A stretch of DNA of 64,000 bases from Rhizobium sophorae (GTDB lineage Bacteria; Pseudomonadota; Alphaproteobacteria; Rhizobiales; Rhizobiaceae), in NCBI RefSeq assembly GCF_013087515.1, contig NZ_JABFCN010000016.1:289591-353590 (forward strand), in the 5' to 3' direction. The position numbers and the translations under genes are program-made. Each line of letters begins with the position of its first letter. Positions within the stretch are counted from its first letter, which is position 1. Below, piece by piece: positions 40,171 to 49,413 of the stretch. The notes below the pieces were generated by a model. The model did no database searches. It was not told the origin of the DNA and worked only from the letters and a program-made list of their open reading frames with translations.

Positions 40171-42825
40171 TCAGCTCTTTTTCGATTTCGCGGGCGCTTT
40201 CGCCTTTGCTGCCTTCGGCTTGGCGGCCGTCTTGGTGGCCTTGGCTTCGGCGGCTGCCGCCTTCGGCTTGGCTTTCGCCTTGGCCGCCTTGCCGACCGGT
40301 GCCTTGCCGGCCTTTTCGACGATCAGCGCGAGTGCCTCCTCGACGGTGATCGCCTGCGGATCCTTGCCCTTCGGCAGTGTCGCATTGACCTTGCCCCAGT
40401 TGACGTAAGGGCCGTACTTGCCATCGCGAACGGTGATGGGGCCGCCATCAGGATGATCGCCGAGCGTCTTCAGCGCCGCCGGCGTACCGCGCGCGCCTCG
40501 GCCAGGCCCCTGGTTCGCCTTTTCGGCGATAACAGTCACGGCACGGTTGAGGCCGACCGAGAACACGTCCTCGATGGTTTCCAGATTGGCGTAGGAGCCG
40601 TCATGCAGGAGGAACGGCCCGTAGCGACCGATACCCGACGAAATCATCTTGCCCGATTCGGGGTGTTTGCCGATATCGCGCGGCAGCGAGATCAGCGCCA
40701 TCGCCTTTTCATAGTCGATCTCCTCGGGCTTCCAGCCCTTCGGCAGCGAAGCACGTTTGGCTTCTTTGCCGTCGCCACGCTGGACATAGGGGCCGAAGCG
40801 GCCGGAACGCAGCGTCAGCTCCTCGCCGGTCGTCGGATCGGTGCCGAGGTTCTTCGGCTCGTTGAGCGCGGCACCGTCCGCTTCCCCTCCGTTTTCGGAG
40901 GAGAGCTGGCGGGTGTAGTTACATTCAGGATAGTTCGAGCAGCCGACGAAGGCACCGTATTTGCCGAGCTTCAGCGACAGGTTGCCGGTCCCGCAGACCT
41001 GACAGATCCTTGGATCGCTGCCGTCCTCCCGTTTCGGGAAGACGAGGGGTGCCAGCGCCTCGTTCAGCGAATCGAGCACGTTGGTGACGCGCAGTTCCTT
41101 GGTGTCCTCGATCTGGGCGAAGAAATCCTTCCAGAAATCGCGCAGCACCTGCTTCCAGTTCAACTCGCCGGCGGAAATCCGGTCGAGCTTTTCCTCGAGA
41201 TCGGCGGTGAAGTCGTATTCGACATATTTGGTGAAGAAGCTTTCGAGGAAAGCAGTCACCAGCCGGCCCTTGGCCTGCGGGATCAGCTTGCGCTTGTCGA
41301 TCGTCACATAGTCGCGGTCGCGCAGCGTCGCAAGCGTCGCGGCATAGGTGGAGGGGCGGCCGATGCCGAGCTCTTCCATCTTCTTGATCAGCGAGGCTTC
41401 CGAATAGCGCGGCGGCGGTTCGGTGAAATGCTGCGTCGAATTGATCTTCTGCTTGGCGAGCGCCTCGCGCGCATTGATCTCCGGCAGGCGGCCATCCTCG
41501 TCGCCGTCGTCGCTCTGCTCGCCATCCTCCTTCTGGTCGGTATAGGCGGCGATGAAGCCGTCGAAGCGGATGACCGAACCGACGGCGCGAAGCCCGGCCT
41601 TCTCACCCTTGTTGTCGGCGGTGATTTCAGCCGTCGTGCGCTCGATCTCGGCCGACGCCATCTGGCTGGCAATGCCGCGCTTCCAGATCAGCTCGTAGAG
41701 CCGGATCTGGTCGGCATCGAGGAATTTGCGCACACGATCGGGCGAGCGGTAGAAATCCGTCGGGCGGATCGCCTCGTGCGCCTCCTGGGCGTTCTTCGCC
41801 TTGGTGGAGTAGAAGCGCGGCTTTTCCGGCATGTAGCGCTCGCCGAACTGGTCGACGATGGCGTTGCGCGCAGCATCGATCGCCTCGGGCGCCATCTGCA
41901 CGCCGTCGGTTCGCATATAGGTGATGAGACCGACCGTCTCGCCCCCGATATCGACACCCTCATAGAGTCGCTGCGCGATCTGCATGGTGCGCGAGGCGGA
42001 GAAGCCGAGATTGGAGGAGGCTGCCTGCTGCAGCGTTGAGGTCGTAAACGGCGGTCCCGGGTTGCGCTTGACCGGCTTCGCCTCGACCGTATCGACGACA
42101 TAGCTCGCACCTTCGAGCAAGGCCTTGAGCCGGCCGGCATCCTCACCGTTGCCGATTGCGCGCGGCTGCAACCGTTTGCCGTTCGCCGAAACCAGTCTTG
42201 CTTCGAACTCGTCGCCGCGCGGCGTCTTCAGGAGCGCCGAGATGTTCCAGTACTCTTCGGAAATGAAGCGCTCGATCTCGGATTCGCGGTCGCAGACCAG
42301 GCGAAGCGCCACAGACTGAACGCGGCCGGCCGAACGTGCGCCGGGCAGCTTGCGCCACAGCACCGGCGAAAGATTGAAGCCGACGAGATAATCAAGCGCG
42401 CGGCGCGCGAGATAGGCATCGACCAGCGGCACGTCGATGTCGCGCGGATCCGCCATCGCGTCGAGCACCGCTTTCTTGGTGATCGCATTGAAGACGACGC
42501 GCTTGACCGTTTTGCCGTTCAGTACGCGCTTCTTGTTCAGCATGTCGAGAACGTGCCACGAAATCGCTTCGCCTTCGCGATCCGGGTCAGTCGCGAGAAA
42601 CAGGCCATCGGCGGACTTCACCGCGTCGGCAATGTCCTTCATCCGCTTGGCGGAGGCGCTGTCGACCTCCCAAAGCATTTCGAAATCCTGATCAGGAAGA
42701 ACTGAGCCGTCCTTGGCAGGCAGATCGCGTACATGGCCGAAGGAGGCGAGCACTTTGTATCCCGGACCCAGATACTTATTGATCGTCTTGGCCTTGGCAG
42801 GCGATTCCACCACTACAACATTCAT
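40171..42825 (-). CDS. topA: DNA topoisomerase I
   Basis: Type IA topoisomerase (884 aa) that relaxes negative supercoils. The Toprim domain starts VVVESPAKAKTINKYLG with the catalytic acidic residues in ATDPDREGEAISWH. The nucleophilic tyrosine is in GLITYMRTDG near residue 310. A single zinc finger is clear (CQVCGTGNLSLKLGKYGAFVGCSNYPEC), followed by several TopA C-terminal repeats (each GRFGPYVQ/GRYGPFLL-like) and a Lys/Ala-rich tail of ~45 residues. The length is typical of alphaproteobacteria. Confidence 0.97.
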   Translation of the reverse strand: MNVVVVESPAKAKTINKYLGPGYKVLASFGHVRDLPAKDGSVLPDQDFEMLWEVDSASAKRMKDIADAVKSADGLFLATDPDREGEAISWHVLDMLNKKRVLNGKTVKRVVFNAITKKAVLDAMADPRDIDVPLVDAYLARRALDYLVGFNLSPVLWRKLPGARSAGRVQSVALRLVCDRESEIERFISEEYWNISALLKTPRGDEFEARLVSANGKRLQPRAIGNGEDAGRLKALLEGASYVVDTVEAKPVKRNPGPPFTTSTLQQAASSNLGFSASRTMQIAQRLYEGVDIGGETVGLITYMRTDGVQMAPEAIDAARNAIVDQFGERYMPEKPRFYSTKAKNAQEAHEAIRPTDFYRSPDRVRKFLDADQIRLYELIWKRGIASQMASAEIERTTAEITADNKGEKAGLRAVGSVIRFDGFIAAYTDQKEDGEQSDDGDEDGRLPEINAREALAKQKINSTQHFTEPPPRYSEASLIKKMEELGIGRPSTYAATLATLRDRDYVTIDKRKLIPQAKGRLVTAFLESFFTKYVEYDFTADLEEKLDRISAGELNWKQVLRDFWKDFFAQIEDTKELRVTNVLDSLNEALAPLVFPKREDGSDPRICQVCGTGNLSLKLGKYGAFVGCSNYPECNYTRQLSSENGGEADGAALNEPKNLGTDPTTGEELTLRSGRFGPYVQRGDGKEAKRASLPKGWKPEEIDYEKAMALISLPRDIGKHPESGKMISSGIGRYGPFLLHDGSYANLETIEDVFSVGLNRAVTVIAEKANQGPGRGARGTPAALKTLGDHPDGGPITVRDGKYGPYVNWGKVNATLPKGKDPQAITVEEALALIVEKAGKAPVGKAAKAKAKPKAAAAEAKATKTAAKPKAAKAKAPAKSKKS

Positions 42826-43072
42826 GATGATTCTCTAAAAAGGAAACGACGCCAGCGTTGAAGCCAGCGCGACACACACCGCAACATGGATATCGGCCCT
42901 CCGACATGGACAGGGAAATCGCCGCGGTCAAGGGGTTTGCTACAATTTTACCTCTTGCGTCCTCTGCAGCCAAAGGAAGAATATTGGAAAAATACAATCC
43001 CAGATAGGTTGCAAGGTTTTCGACCTAGGGTTCGGCAATGCGCAAAGCCACGGCCTGATGTCGTCCCCAGGT

Positions 43073-44215
43073 TCAATCGGAAAGCGAGACGAGGCCACCC
43101 TGATGCCGGTGCAGCCTGCCTGATATATCGAGTTCCAGAAGGATGAGATAGACCGCGGATGCCGACAGGCCGGTATGGCGGATCACGTCGTCGATCTCGA
43201 CCGGCGTCGGCCCGAGCGCATCGATGATGCGGTTTCGATCGGAATCGCCGGGCGGCACCGACATTGCCTTGCCGTCAGGCGCCGGTTCCTCCACCATCGA
43301 TGACGGGAACAGGTCGAATTGTGCAAGCGGCGCCAGGGCCTCGACGACATCGGCGGGTGCGGTGACGATCGAAGCGCCGTCCTTCAGCAGGCCGTTGGTG
43401 CCATGGCAGCGCGGATCGAGCGGCGAGCCGGGCACGGCAAACACCAGGCGGCCGAACTCGCCGGCAAGCCGCGCCGTGATCAGCGAGCCCGAACGCGTCG
43501 CCGCTTCGATGACGACGAGGCCGAGTCCGATGCCGGCGATCAGCCGGTTTCGGCGCGGGAAGTCGCGGGCGCGGGGTTCCCAGCCGAAGGGCATCTCGCT
43601 CACCGCCAGGCCATTGCCACTGGTTATCTCTTCGAGCAGGCCGATATTCTCCGGCGGGTAGGGCTGGTCGAGGCCGCCGGCGAGTGCTGCGATCGTGCCT
43701 GTGTCGAGGCTTGCCCGGTGGGCTGCGGTATCGATGCCGCGCGCCAGGCCGGAGACCACGGTATGACCCGCCCGGCCGCAGTCGCGCGCCACCATCGCCG
43801 CGAATTTCGCGCCCGCGATCGAGGCGTTGCGCGAGCCGACGATGCCGACGGCCGGTCGTTTGGCGGCCGCAAGCGCGCCCTTGACGGCCAGAAGCGGCGG
43901 CGCGCCGTCGATCTGCTTCAACGCTTGCGGATAGTCCGGCTCACCGATGCCGACGAAGCGGGCACCGAAGCGACGGGCCGCCTCTAACTCCCGATGCGCC
44001 TCGGCCTCGCTGGCGATGCGGATTGCCCGCGTGGCGCCGCCACGCGCCGAAAGCTCCGGCAGCGCGGCAAGCGCTGCCTCGGCCGAGCCGAAGTGATTGA
44101 TGAGGTCGCGAAAGGTGGCAGGGCCGATATTGTCGGAACGAATGAGACGCAGCCAGGCAATTCTTTGCCGCTCTGTCAGCACTACGCCTTTTGATTCGGC
44201 GCTCAGCGCATCCAT
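43073..44215 (-). CDS. dprA: DNA-processing protein DprA
   Basis: 380-aa protein that loads RecA on incoming single-stranded DNA during transformation. A SAM-like N-terminal part (~15-75) is followed by the Rossmann-like core with [31 protein letters not shown] and the [23 protein letters not shown] block. A C-terminal winged helix (residues ~315-375, [27 protein letters not shown]) completes the DprA layout. The ATG at 44215 overlaps the plsY stop (TAATG). Natural transformation is not well documented in rhizobia, so the role may be in recombination. Confidence 0.94.
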   Translation of the reverse strand: MDALSAESKGVVLTERQRIAWLRLIRSDNIGPATFRDLINHFGSAEAALAALPELSARGGATRAIRIASEAEAHRELEAARRFGARFVGIGEPDYPQALKQIDGAPPLLAVKGALAAAKRPAVGIVGSRNASIAGAKFAAMVARDCGRAGHTVVSGLARGIDTAAHRASLDTGTIAALAGGLDQPYPPENIGLLEEITSGNGLAVSEMPFGWEPRARDFPRRNRLIAGIGLGLVVIEAATRSGSLITARLAGEFGRLVFAVPGSPLDPRCHGTNGLLKDGASIVTAPADVVEALAPLAQFDLFPSSMVEEPAPDGKAMSVPPGDSDRNRIIDALGPTPVEIDDVIRHTGLSASAVYLILLELDISGRLHRHQGGLVSLSD

Positions 44216-44835
44216 TATCCCTTTGCCCCGATCTTGCTTTCCGTCCCGCCCATCAGGCGCGAAATATTCGCCTTGTGCTTCCAGTAGGAGATGAGGGTCA
44301 TGATCGCCATCACTGCCGCAACCTTTTCGTTGCCCAGTATCCACAGCGCTACCGGAATGACAAGCATGGCAACCAGCGCCGACAGCGAGGAGTAGCGGGT
44401 GGTGAAGGCGACCGCCAGCCAGACGGCGGCGAAGAGCACGACCATGATCGGCGCGACGCCGAGCAGAGTGCCGATATAGGTGGCGACACCCTTGCCGCCC
44501 TTGAAGCCGATCCAGACCGGGAAGAGATGGCCGATGAAGGCGAAAAAGCCGGCGATGATCGCGGCCTCCTCACCGAGGAAATAGCCGACGACCCAGGCCG
44601 CGGCCGATGCCTTCAGTGCATCGAGGAGCAGTGTCGCCGCGGCGAGCATCCGGTTTCCTGTTCTCAGCACATTGGTCGCGCCGATATTGCCGGAGCCGAT
44701 GCTGCGCACGTCGCCGAGGCCGGCGGCGCGCGTAAGGATCAGGCCGAACGGGATCGAGCCGAAGAGATAACCGATAATAGCGGCGGCAAGCGCGATCGGC
44801 AGCGTGATCTGCCATGACATGAGATTGGATAACAT
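44215..44835 (-). CDS. plsY: glycerol-3-phosphate acyltransferase PlsY
   Basis: Integral membrane enzyme (206 aa) that transfers acyl groups from acyl-phosphate to glycerol-3-phosphate, the first step of phospholipid synthesis. The three PlsY motifs are visible: [50 protein letters not shown] and the later helix with HKANISRL. It has about five to six helices. It is upstream of dprA and coupled to it by a 1-base overlap. Confidence 0.95.
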   Translation of the reverse strand: MLSNLMSWQITLPIALAAAIIGYLFGSIPFGLILTRAAGLGDVRSIGSGNIGATNVLRTGNRMLAAATLLLDALKASAAAWVVGYFLGEEAAIIAGFFAFIGHLFPVWIGFKGGKGVATYIGTLLGVAPIMVVLFAAVWLAVAFTTRYSSLSALVAMLVIPVALWILGNEKVAAVMAIMTLISYWKHKANISRLMGGTESKIGAKG

Positions 44836-44913
44836 ATGCCCCCTCAGCCTCTTCGTGGCCTATCCTTGAGTCAGCCTTCTCCCGCTGGGGGATGGACGGC
44901 GATCCTGTCGGTT

Positions 44914-46203
44914 CTAAATTGCGTGGACAAGCTTTCCCGAGACGTATGTCTCGACCGCCCGCCCACTGAAGCGCGCATCCTCGAACGGCGTATTCTTCGA
45001 GCGGGAGAGAAGCATGTCTTTGGCGACAAGCCAAGGCTCATCGAGATCGACCAGCGCGATATCGGCCGCAGCGCCCGGCTTCAGCGTGCCGGCATTCAGG
45101 CCGAAAATCTGAGCGGGGCGGGTCGACATAGCGTCGATCAGGCGCATCAGGCTCACCTGGCCGCCATGATGAAGTCTGAGCGCTGCCGCCAGCATGGTTT
45201 CGAGGCCGATTGCGCCATCCTCTGCCTCGCCGAAGGGCAGGCGCTTCGTATCGACATCCTGCGGGTCGTGCGAGGAGACGATGATATCGATCGCACCGCT
45301 CGCAACGGCGTCGGCCATCGCCACCCGGTCGTCTTCCGGGCGCAGCGGCGGATAGAGCTTGAAGAAGGTGCGGTATTCGCCAATGTCGTTTTCATTGAGC
45401 GCCAGATTGTTGATCGAGATGCCGCAGGTCACCTTGGCGCCGCGGCTGCGGGCGCGCTCGATCGCCTCGACCGATTCCGGCACCGAGATCATCGCGGCGT
45501 GATAACGGCCGCGCGTCAGCTGCGCGATCCTGAGATCGCGTTCGAGCGGGATGAGCTCGGCTTCCTTTGGAATGCCGGAAAGCCCGAGCCAGCTGGCGAA
45601 AAGCCCCTCATGCATGACGCCGTTGGCGCCGAGATATTTGTCGCGCGTTTCGCAGGAGACGACGGCGCCGAATTCGCGCGCATAGGTCATGATCCTGCGC
45701 AGCACCTGCGTGTCGTGGACGCTGGAATGAGCATCGGTGAAGGCGACGGCGCCCGCCTGCATCAACAGTCCGATCTCCGTCATCTCTTCGCCGGCAAGGC
45801 CCTTGGTGATGGCGGCTGCGGGATAGACGTTGACCGCGGCCGTATCTCGCGCCGTCTTCTTGACGAATTCGACGAGCGCAATGTCGTCGATGATCGGATC
45901 GGTGTCCGGCATCATGATGATCGAAGTGACGCCGCCGGCCGCTGCCGCCCGGCTCGCCGAGGCGATCGTCTCGCGGTGTTCGCCGCCGGGTTCGCCGACA
46001 TGGACGCGCGCATCGACAAGGCCGGGCGTCGCGACAAGGCCCGTGCAGTCGCGGATGACGGCGCCTTCCGGTGCGCCCTGGTTCTGCGCCTTGTGACCGG
46101 CGGCGAGAATCACGCCGTTTTCGGCAATAATCGTCCCGATTTCGTCGAGATTGCGCGATGGGTCGATGATACGGACGTTCTTGAGGACGATCGGGTTGCT
46201 CAT
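44914..46203 (-). CDS. pyrC: dihydroorotase-like protein PyrC', probably non-catalytic
   Basis: 429-aa amidohydrolase-fold protein whose start overlaps the pyrB stop (ATGA). The scaffold is clearly dihydroorotase ([26 protein letters not shown]), but key residues are changed. The HxH metal motif reads RVH (67-69). The usual HCED region reads CETRD (184-188). The HH pair reads NN (265-266). The TDH catalytic motif reads SSH (310-312). Such proteins beside pyrB are known in Pseudomonas as PyrC', an inactive subunit needed for aspartate transcarbamoylase assembly. A separate active PyrC is expected elsewhere in the genome. Confidence 0.9.
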   Translation of the reverse strand: MSNPIVLKNVRIIDPSRNLDEIGTIIAENGVILAAGHKAQNQGAPEGAVIRDCTGLVATPGLVDARVHVGEPGGEHRETIASASRAAAAGGVTSIIMMPDTDPIIDDIALVEFVKKTARDTAAVNVYPAAAITKGLAGEEMTEIGLLMQAGAVAFTDAHSSVHDTQVLRRIMTYAREFGAVVSCETRDKYLGANGVMHEGLFASWLGLSGIPKEAELIPLERDLRIAQLTRGRYHAAMISVPESVEAIERARSRGAKVTCGISINNLALNENDIGEYRTFFKLYPPLRPEDDRVAMADAVASGAIDIIVSSHDPQDVDTKRLPFGEAEDGAIGLETMLAAALRLHHGGQVSLMRLIDAMSTRPAQIFGLNAGTLKPGAAADIALVDLDEPWLVAKDMLLSRSKNTPFEDARFSGRAVETYVSGKLVHAI

Positions 46204-47156
46204 GCCATCATTCCATCGCTTCGGGGGCCCTGGTTCTGCGAGACGAGCAGCGTCTCCATGACGGCCATGCGCACCGCGACCCCCATTTCCACCTGTTCGG
46301 CGATGACGCTCTGCGGTCCGTCCGCCACTTCCGAGGCGATCTCGACGCCGCGGTTCATTGGGCCTGGATGCATGACGAGCGCATCATCCTTCGCTGCCTT
46401 CAGCGTTTCGGCGTCGAGTCCGTAGAAGTGATAGTATTCGCGCACCGAGGGCACGAAGGCGCCGGACATGCGCTCGCGCTGTAGCCGCAGCATCATCACG
46501 ACGTCGGCGTCCTTCAGCCCGTCCTTCATCGAATGGAAGACCTCGACGCCCATCTCGGCGACGCCGGCAGGCAGGAGGGTCGCTGGCGCAACGACACGGA
46601 CGCGGGCGCCCATCGCATTGAGCAGCAGGATATTGGAGCGCGCCACCCGTGAATGCAGCACGTCGCCGCAGATCGCCACGATGATGCGCGAAAGCTTGCC
46701 TTTGGCACGGCGGATCGTCAGCGCGTCGAGCAGCGCCTGGGTCGGATGTTCATGCTGCCCATCACCGGCATTGACGACCGAGCAGGAAACCTTCTGGGCG
46801 AGAAGGGCGGCCGCACCGGCGCTCGAATGGCGGATCACCAGCACGTCGGGGCGCATCGCATTCAGCGTCATCGCCGTATCGATCAGCGTTTCGCCTTTCT
46901 TGACCGAGGAATTGCCGACCGACATGTTCATGACGTCGGCGCCGAGCCGCTTGCCGGCAAGCTCGAAGGAGGCCTGCGTGCGGGTCGATGCCTCGAAGAA
47001 GAGGTTGATCTGCGTCAGCCCGCGCAGCGTCGACGTTTTCTTCTCTCTCTGGCGGCTGATCTTGACGGCCTCATCGGCCTTGTCGAGAAGATAGGTGATA
47101 TCCTGCTCGGTGAGGCCCTTGATGCCGATGAGGTGGCGGTGGGGGAAAAAGACCAT
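46200..47156 (-). CDS. pyrB: aspartate carbamoyltransferase catalytic subunit
   Basis: 318-aa enzyme that makes carbamoyl-aspartate, the second step of pyrimidine synthesis. The carbamoyl-phosphate loop [20 protein letters not shown] is at residues ~52-71, and [12 protein letters not shown] and [12 protein letters not shown] match the family. It is the long class that works with PyrC'. ATG 47156 is chosen because AGAGGCAGGG lies upstream and the protein then begins [15 protein letters not shown]; the frame opens earlier at 47213. pyrB and pyrC overlap by 4 bases. Confidence 0.95.
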   Translation of the reverse strand: MVFFPHRHLIGIKGLTEQDITYLLDKADEAVKISRQREKKTSTLRGLTQINLFFEASTRTQASFELAGKRLGADVMNMSVGNSSVKKGETLIDTAMTLNAMRPDVLVIRHSSAGAAALLAQKVSCSVVNAGDGQHEHPTQALLDALTIRRAKGKLSRIIVAICGDVLHSRVARSNILLLNAMGARVRVVAPATLLPAGVAEMGVEVFHSMKDGLKDADVVMMLRLQRERMSGAFVPSVREYYHFYGLDAETLKAAKDDALVMHPGPMNRGVEIASEVADGPQSVIAEQVEMGVAVRMAVMETLLVSQNQGPRSDGMMA

Positions 47157-47335
47157 GACCCTGCCTCTTGCTGTCTCTGGCGGGTCTATAAAGAGTGCTG
47201 CCCGCCGGGGCAAGCATGTGCTGTGGGCAAAGGCTTATGTCCCCATGCATTTTCGCCAAAATTCCGATAGAGCAGAATGAACCGAATCATAACTTCCGGT
47301 TTCCCTTTGCCGGGTTCTTACACTAGAAGCGAATT

Positions 47336-48994
47336 ATGACCTCCGCCAACCGGACTGACGACAAACTCGCAGAACTCAACCAGCCGAGCCTGTGGTCCGG
47401 CATCAACGCCTATCGATCCGATCCTCTGATCGTCGACCTGACGGCAGCCCTGCCGCGCGGCATCCGCGAAGACCTGGAAAACATTGGCCGCTACGTCACC
47501 TCGCCAGAGGCGCAGGAGATGGCACGCATGGCAAACCAGGGCGCGCCGCAGCTGCGAACCCACGGTCCGCGTGGCGAGCGCCTCGACGTCGTCGAATTTC
47601 ACCCCGCCTGGCATGCGCTGATGCGCCGCTCCATGTCGGTCGGCCTGCATTCCTCCGTCTGGGATCCCCAGGCCGATACCGAAGCCAAGGACGAGGCCCA
47701 CAAGGTTCGCGCCGCGCGGTTTTATCTGACGTCGCAACTGGAATCCGGCCATCTCTGCCCGCTGACGATGACGAGCGCCTCCGTTGCGGCACTCTCGGCT
47801 TCGCCCGCGGTGCAGAAGGACTGGGCGCCAAAAATTCTCTCGCGCAAATATGATTCGTCGAACAAGCCCGCCATGCAGAAATCCGCCGTGACCATCGGCA
47901 TGGGCATGACGGAAAAGCAGGGCGGCACGGATGTGCGCGCCAACACGAGCACAGCCGAAAAAGTCAGCGAGGGCATCTACCGGCTGTCCGGGCACAAGTG
48001 GTTCATGTCGGCGCCGATGAGCGATGCCTTCATCATGCTAGCGCAGACGAAGGAGGGCATGGGCTGCTTTCTCGTGCCGCGCCTTCTGGAGGATGGTTCC
48101 GCCAACGGGCTGCAATTCCAGCGGCTGAAGGACAAGGTCGGCAACCGCTCCAACGCCTCTTCCGAGGTCGAGTTTACAGACACGTTCGGTTTCCTGCTCG
48201 GTGGTCCGGATGCCGGCGTCCGCACTATCCTCGACATGGTGACGTTGACCCGGCTCGACTGCGCGCTGGCCTCGTCAGGCATGATGCGCGCCTCGCTCGC
48301 CGAAGCTGTGCACCACACCCGCGGCCGCAGCGTCTTCGGCAAGATGCTCGTCAACCAGCCGATCATGACGCGCGTGCTCGCCGACATGGCGCTCGATGTC
48401 GCCGCCGCGACGGCACTGTCCTTCCGTCTTGCCGACGCATTCGACAAGGCGCGCGGCAATGCCGAGGAAGCGGCCTATGCCCGCGTCATGACGCCGGTCG
48501 CCAAATACTGGTGCTGCAAGATCGCGCCCGCGCTGATCTACGAGGCGATGGAATGCATTGGCGGCAACGGCTACATCGAAGAGCGCCCGATCGCCCGCCA
48601 TTACCGCGAAGCTCCGGTCAACGCCATCTGGGAAGGCTCCGGCAACGTCATGGCGCTCGACGTGCTACGCGTGCTCAACCGTGGCAAGGATCTGTTCGAA
48701 ACGGTCTTCGCCGGCCTTGCCCGCGATCTCGGCCCTGCCGGTAAGAAGACCATCGACGTGCTGCGCGCCGCAATCGCGCTCTGCGAACAGGATGAGGGCG
48801 CCGCGCGCCTGCTCGTCGAACAACTGGCGCTCGCCGCCGGTGCTGCTGAACTCTATCGGCTGGGGGCAGGGCGCATTGCCGATGCCTTTATCGAAACGCG
48901 TCTTGCCGGCGGCTGGCGCTCCACCTACGGCATGCTCGATTCCCGCTTCGACGCGAGCTACATCGTCGACCTGCTCTATCCCCCGGCCGCCTGA
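47336..48994 (+). CDS. acyl-CoA dehydrogenase family protein, AidB-like
   Basis: 552-aa flavoprotein of the acyl-CoA dehydrogenase superfamily. The middle domain shows GMGMTEKQGGTDVRANTSTA (FAD/substrate loop), HKWFMSAPMSDAFI and the C-terminal helical part IYEAMECIGGNGYIEERPIARHYREAPVNAIWEGSGNVMALDVLR. The ~50-residue N-terminal extension and ~110-residue C-terminal tail are those of AidB, the E. coli alkylation-response protein that binds DNA. It is divergent from pyrB and stands alone. Whether it protects DNA or acts on a CoA substrate cannot be told here. Confidence 0.88.
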   Translation: MTSANRTDDKLAELNQPSLWSGINAYRSDPLIVDLTAALPRGIREDLENIGRYVTSPEAQEMARMANQGAPQLRTHGPRGERLDVVEFHPAWHALMRRSMSVGLHSSVWDPQADTEAKDEAHKVRAARFYLTSQLESGHLCPLTMTSASVAALSASPAVQKDWAPKILSRKYDSSNKPAMQKSAVTIGMGMTEKQGGTDVRANTSTAEKVSEGIYRLSGHKWFMSAPMSDAFIMLAQTKEGMGCFLVPRLLEDGSANGLQFQRLKDKVGNRSNASSEVEFTDTFGFLLGGPDAGVRTILDMVTLTRLDCALASSGMMRASLAEAVHHTRGRSVFGKMLVNQPIMTRVLADMALDVAAATALSFRLADAFDKARGNAEEAAYARVMTPVAKYWCCKIAPALIYEAMECIGGNGYIEERPIARHYREAPVNAIWEGSGNVMALDVLRVLNRGKDLFETVFAGLARDLGPAGKKTIDVLRAAIALCEQDEGAARLLVEQLALAAGAAELYRLGAGRIADAFIETRLAGGWRSTYGMLDSRFDASYIVDLLYPPAA

Positions 48995-49065
48995 TCGCAA
49001 GCAGGGTCAGGCGATCCTGAGGCTGAGACGCTCGGCCATCGGATTGAACTGTCGACGACGATCAC
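48976..49065 (-). pseudogene. vapC toxin remnant (29 codons)
   Basis: The GTG at 49065 overlaps the TGA of the VapB gene (GTGA), the usual coupling of vapBC pairs. The first codons read VIVVDSS, the start of a PIN-domain VapC with its first catalytic Asp. The frame then loses all similarity and stops at 48976, inside the antisense of the preceding gene's end. The remaining ~100 codons and the other catalytic acids are absent. Confidence 0.6.
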
Positions 49066-49271
49066 CTTGTTTCGTCCAACCGGTCGCGACGTATCTCGTC
49101 AAGGTCGCCCTCCCAGCCGATCCTCGCGAGATCTGCAATCGCATTTTTCCGCCGGTGTTTCTCGACAAGACTTCGCAAAGCCTGCTCGACAGTGGCCTTT
49201 TTCGTCGCCAACCCCGCGGCGGTCATTGCCGCGTCGAGCAAGGCATCATCGATATCGATATTTGTCCGCAT
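49062..49271 (-). CDS. vapB: VapB-type antitoxin (orphan)
   Basis: 69-aa protein beginning MRTNIDIDDALLDAAMTAAG, a ribbon-helix-helix DNA-binding start, followed by TKKATVEQALRSLVE and a C-terminal IGWEGDLDEIRRDR, the stretch that occupies the VapC active site in the family. ATG 49271 is preferred; the open frame reaches 49319. The partner toxin is reduced to a stub (48976-49065). It lies between the AidB-like gene and rne. Confidence 0.85.
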   Translation of the reverse strand: MRTNIDIDDALLDAAMTAAGLATKKATVEQALRSLVEKHRRKNAIADLARIGWEGDLDEIRRDRLDETR

Positions 49272-49413
49272 GATCGCGCCCCATATGTGATCATCATAAA
49301 TGATACACACCCACGTCACGGCGGTTAGCTCGGCGACGATGCCGTCACCATAAACGAAAATCCGGCCGCGTCGCCGCGGCCGGATATCAATGCTTGCGTC
49401 CGAAAATTAGCGT

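Noticed and set aside
38469..42039. Two long plus-strand open frames opposite rnr and topA
   Set aside because: Both products are Arg/Asp/His-rich shadows; the reverse-strand genes have full catalytic motifs.
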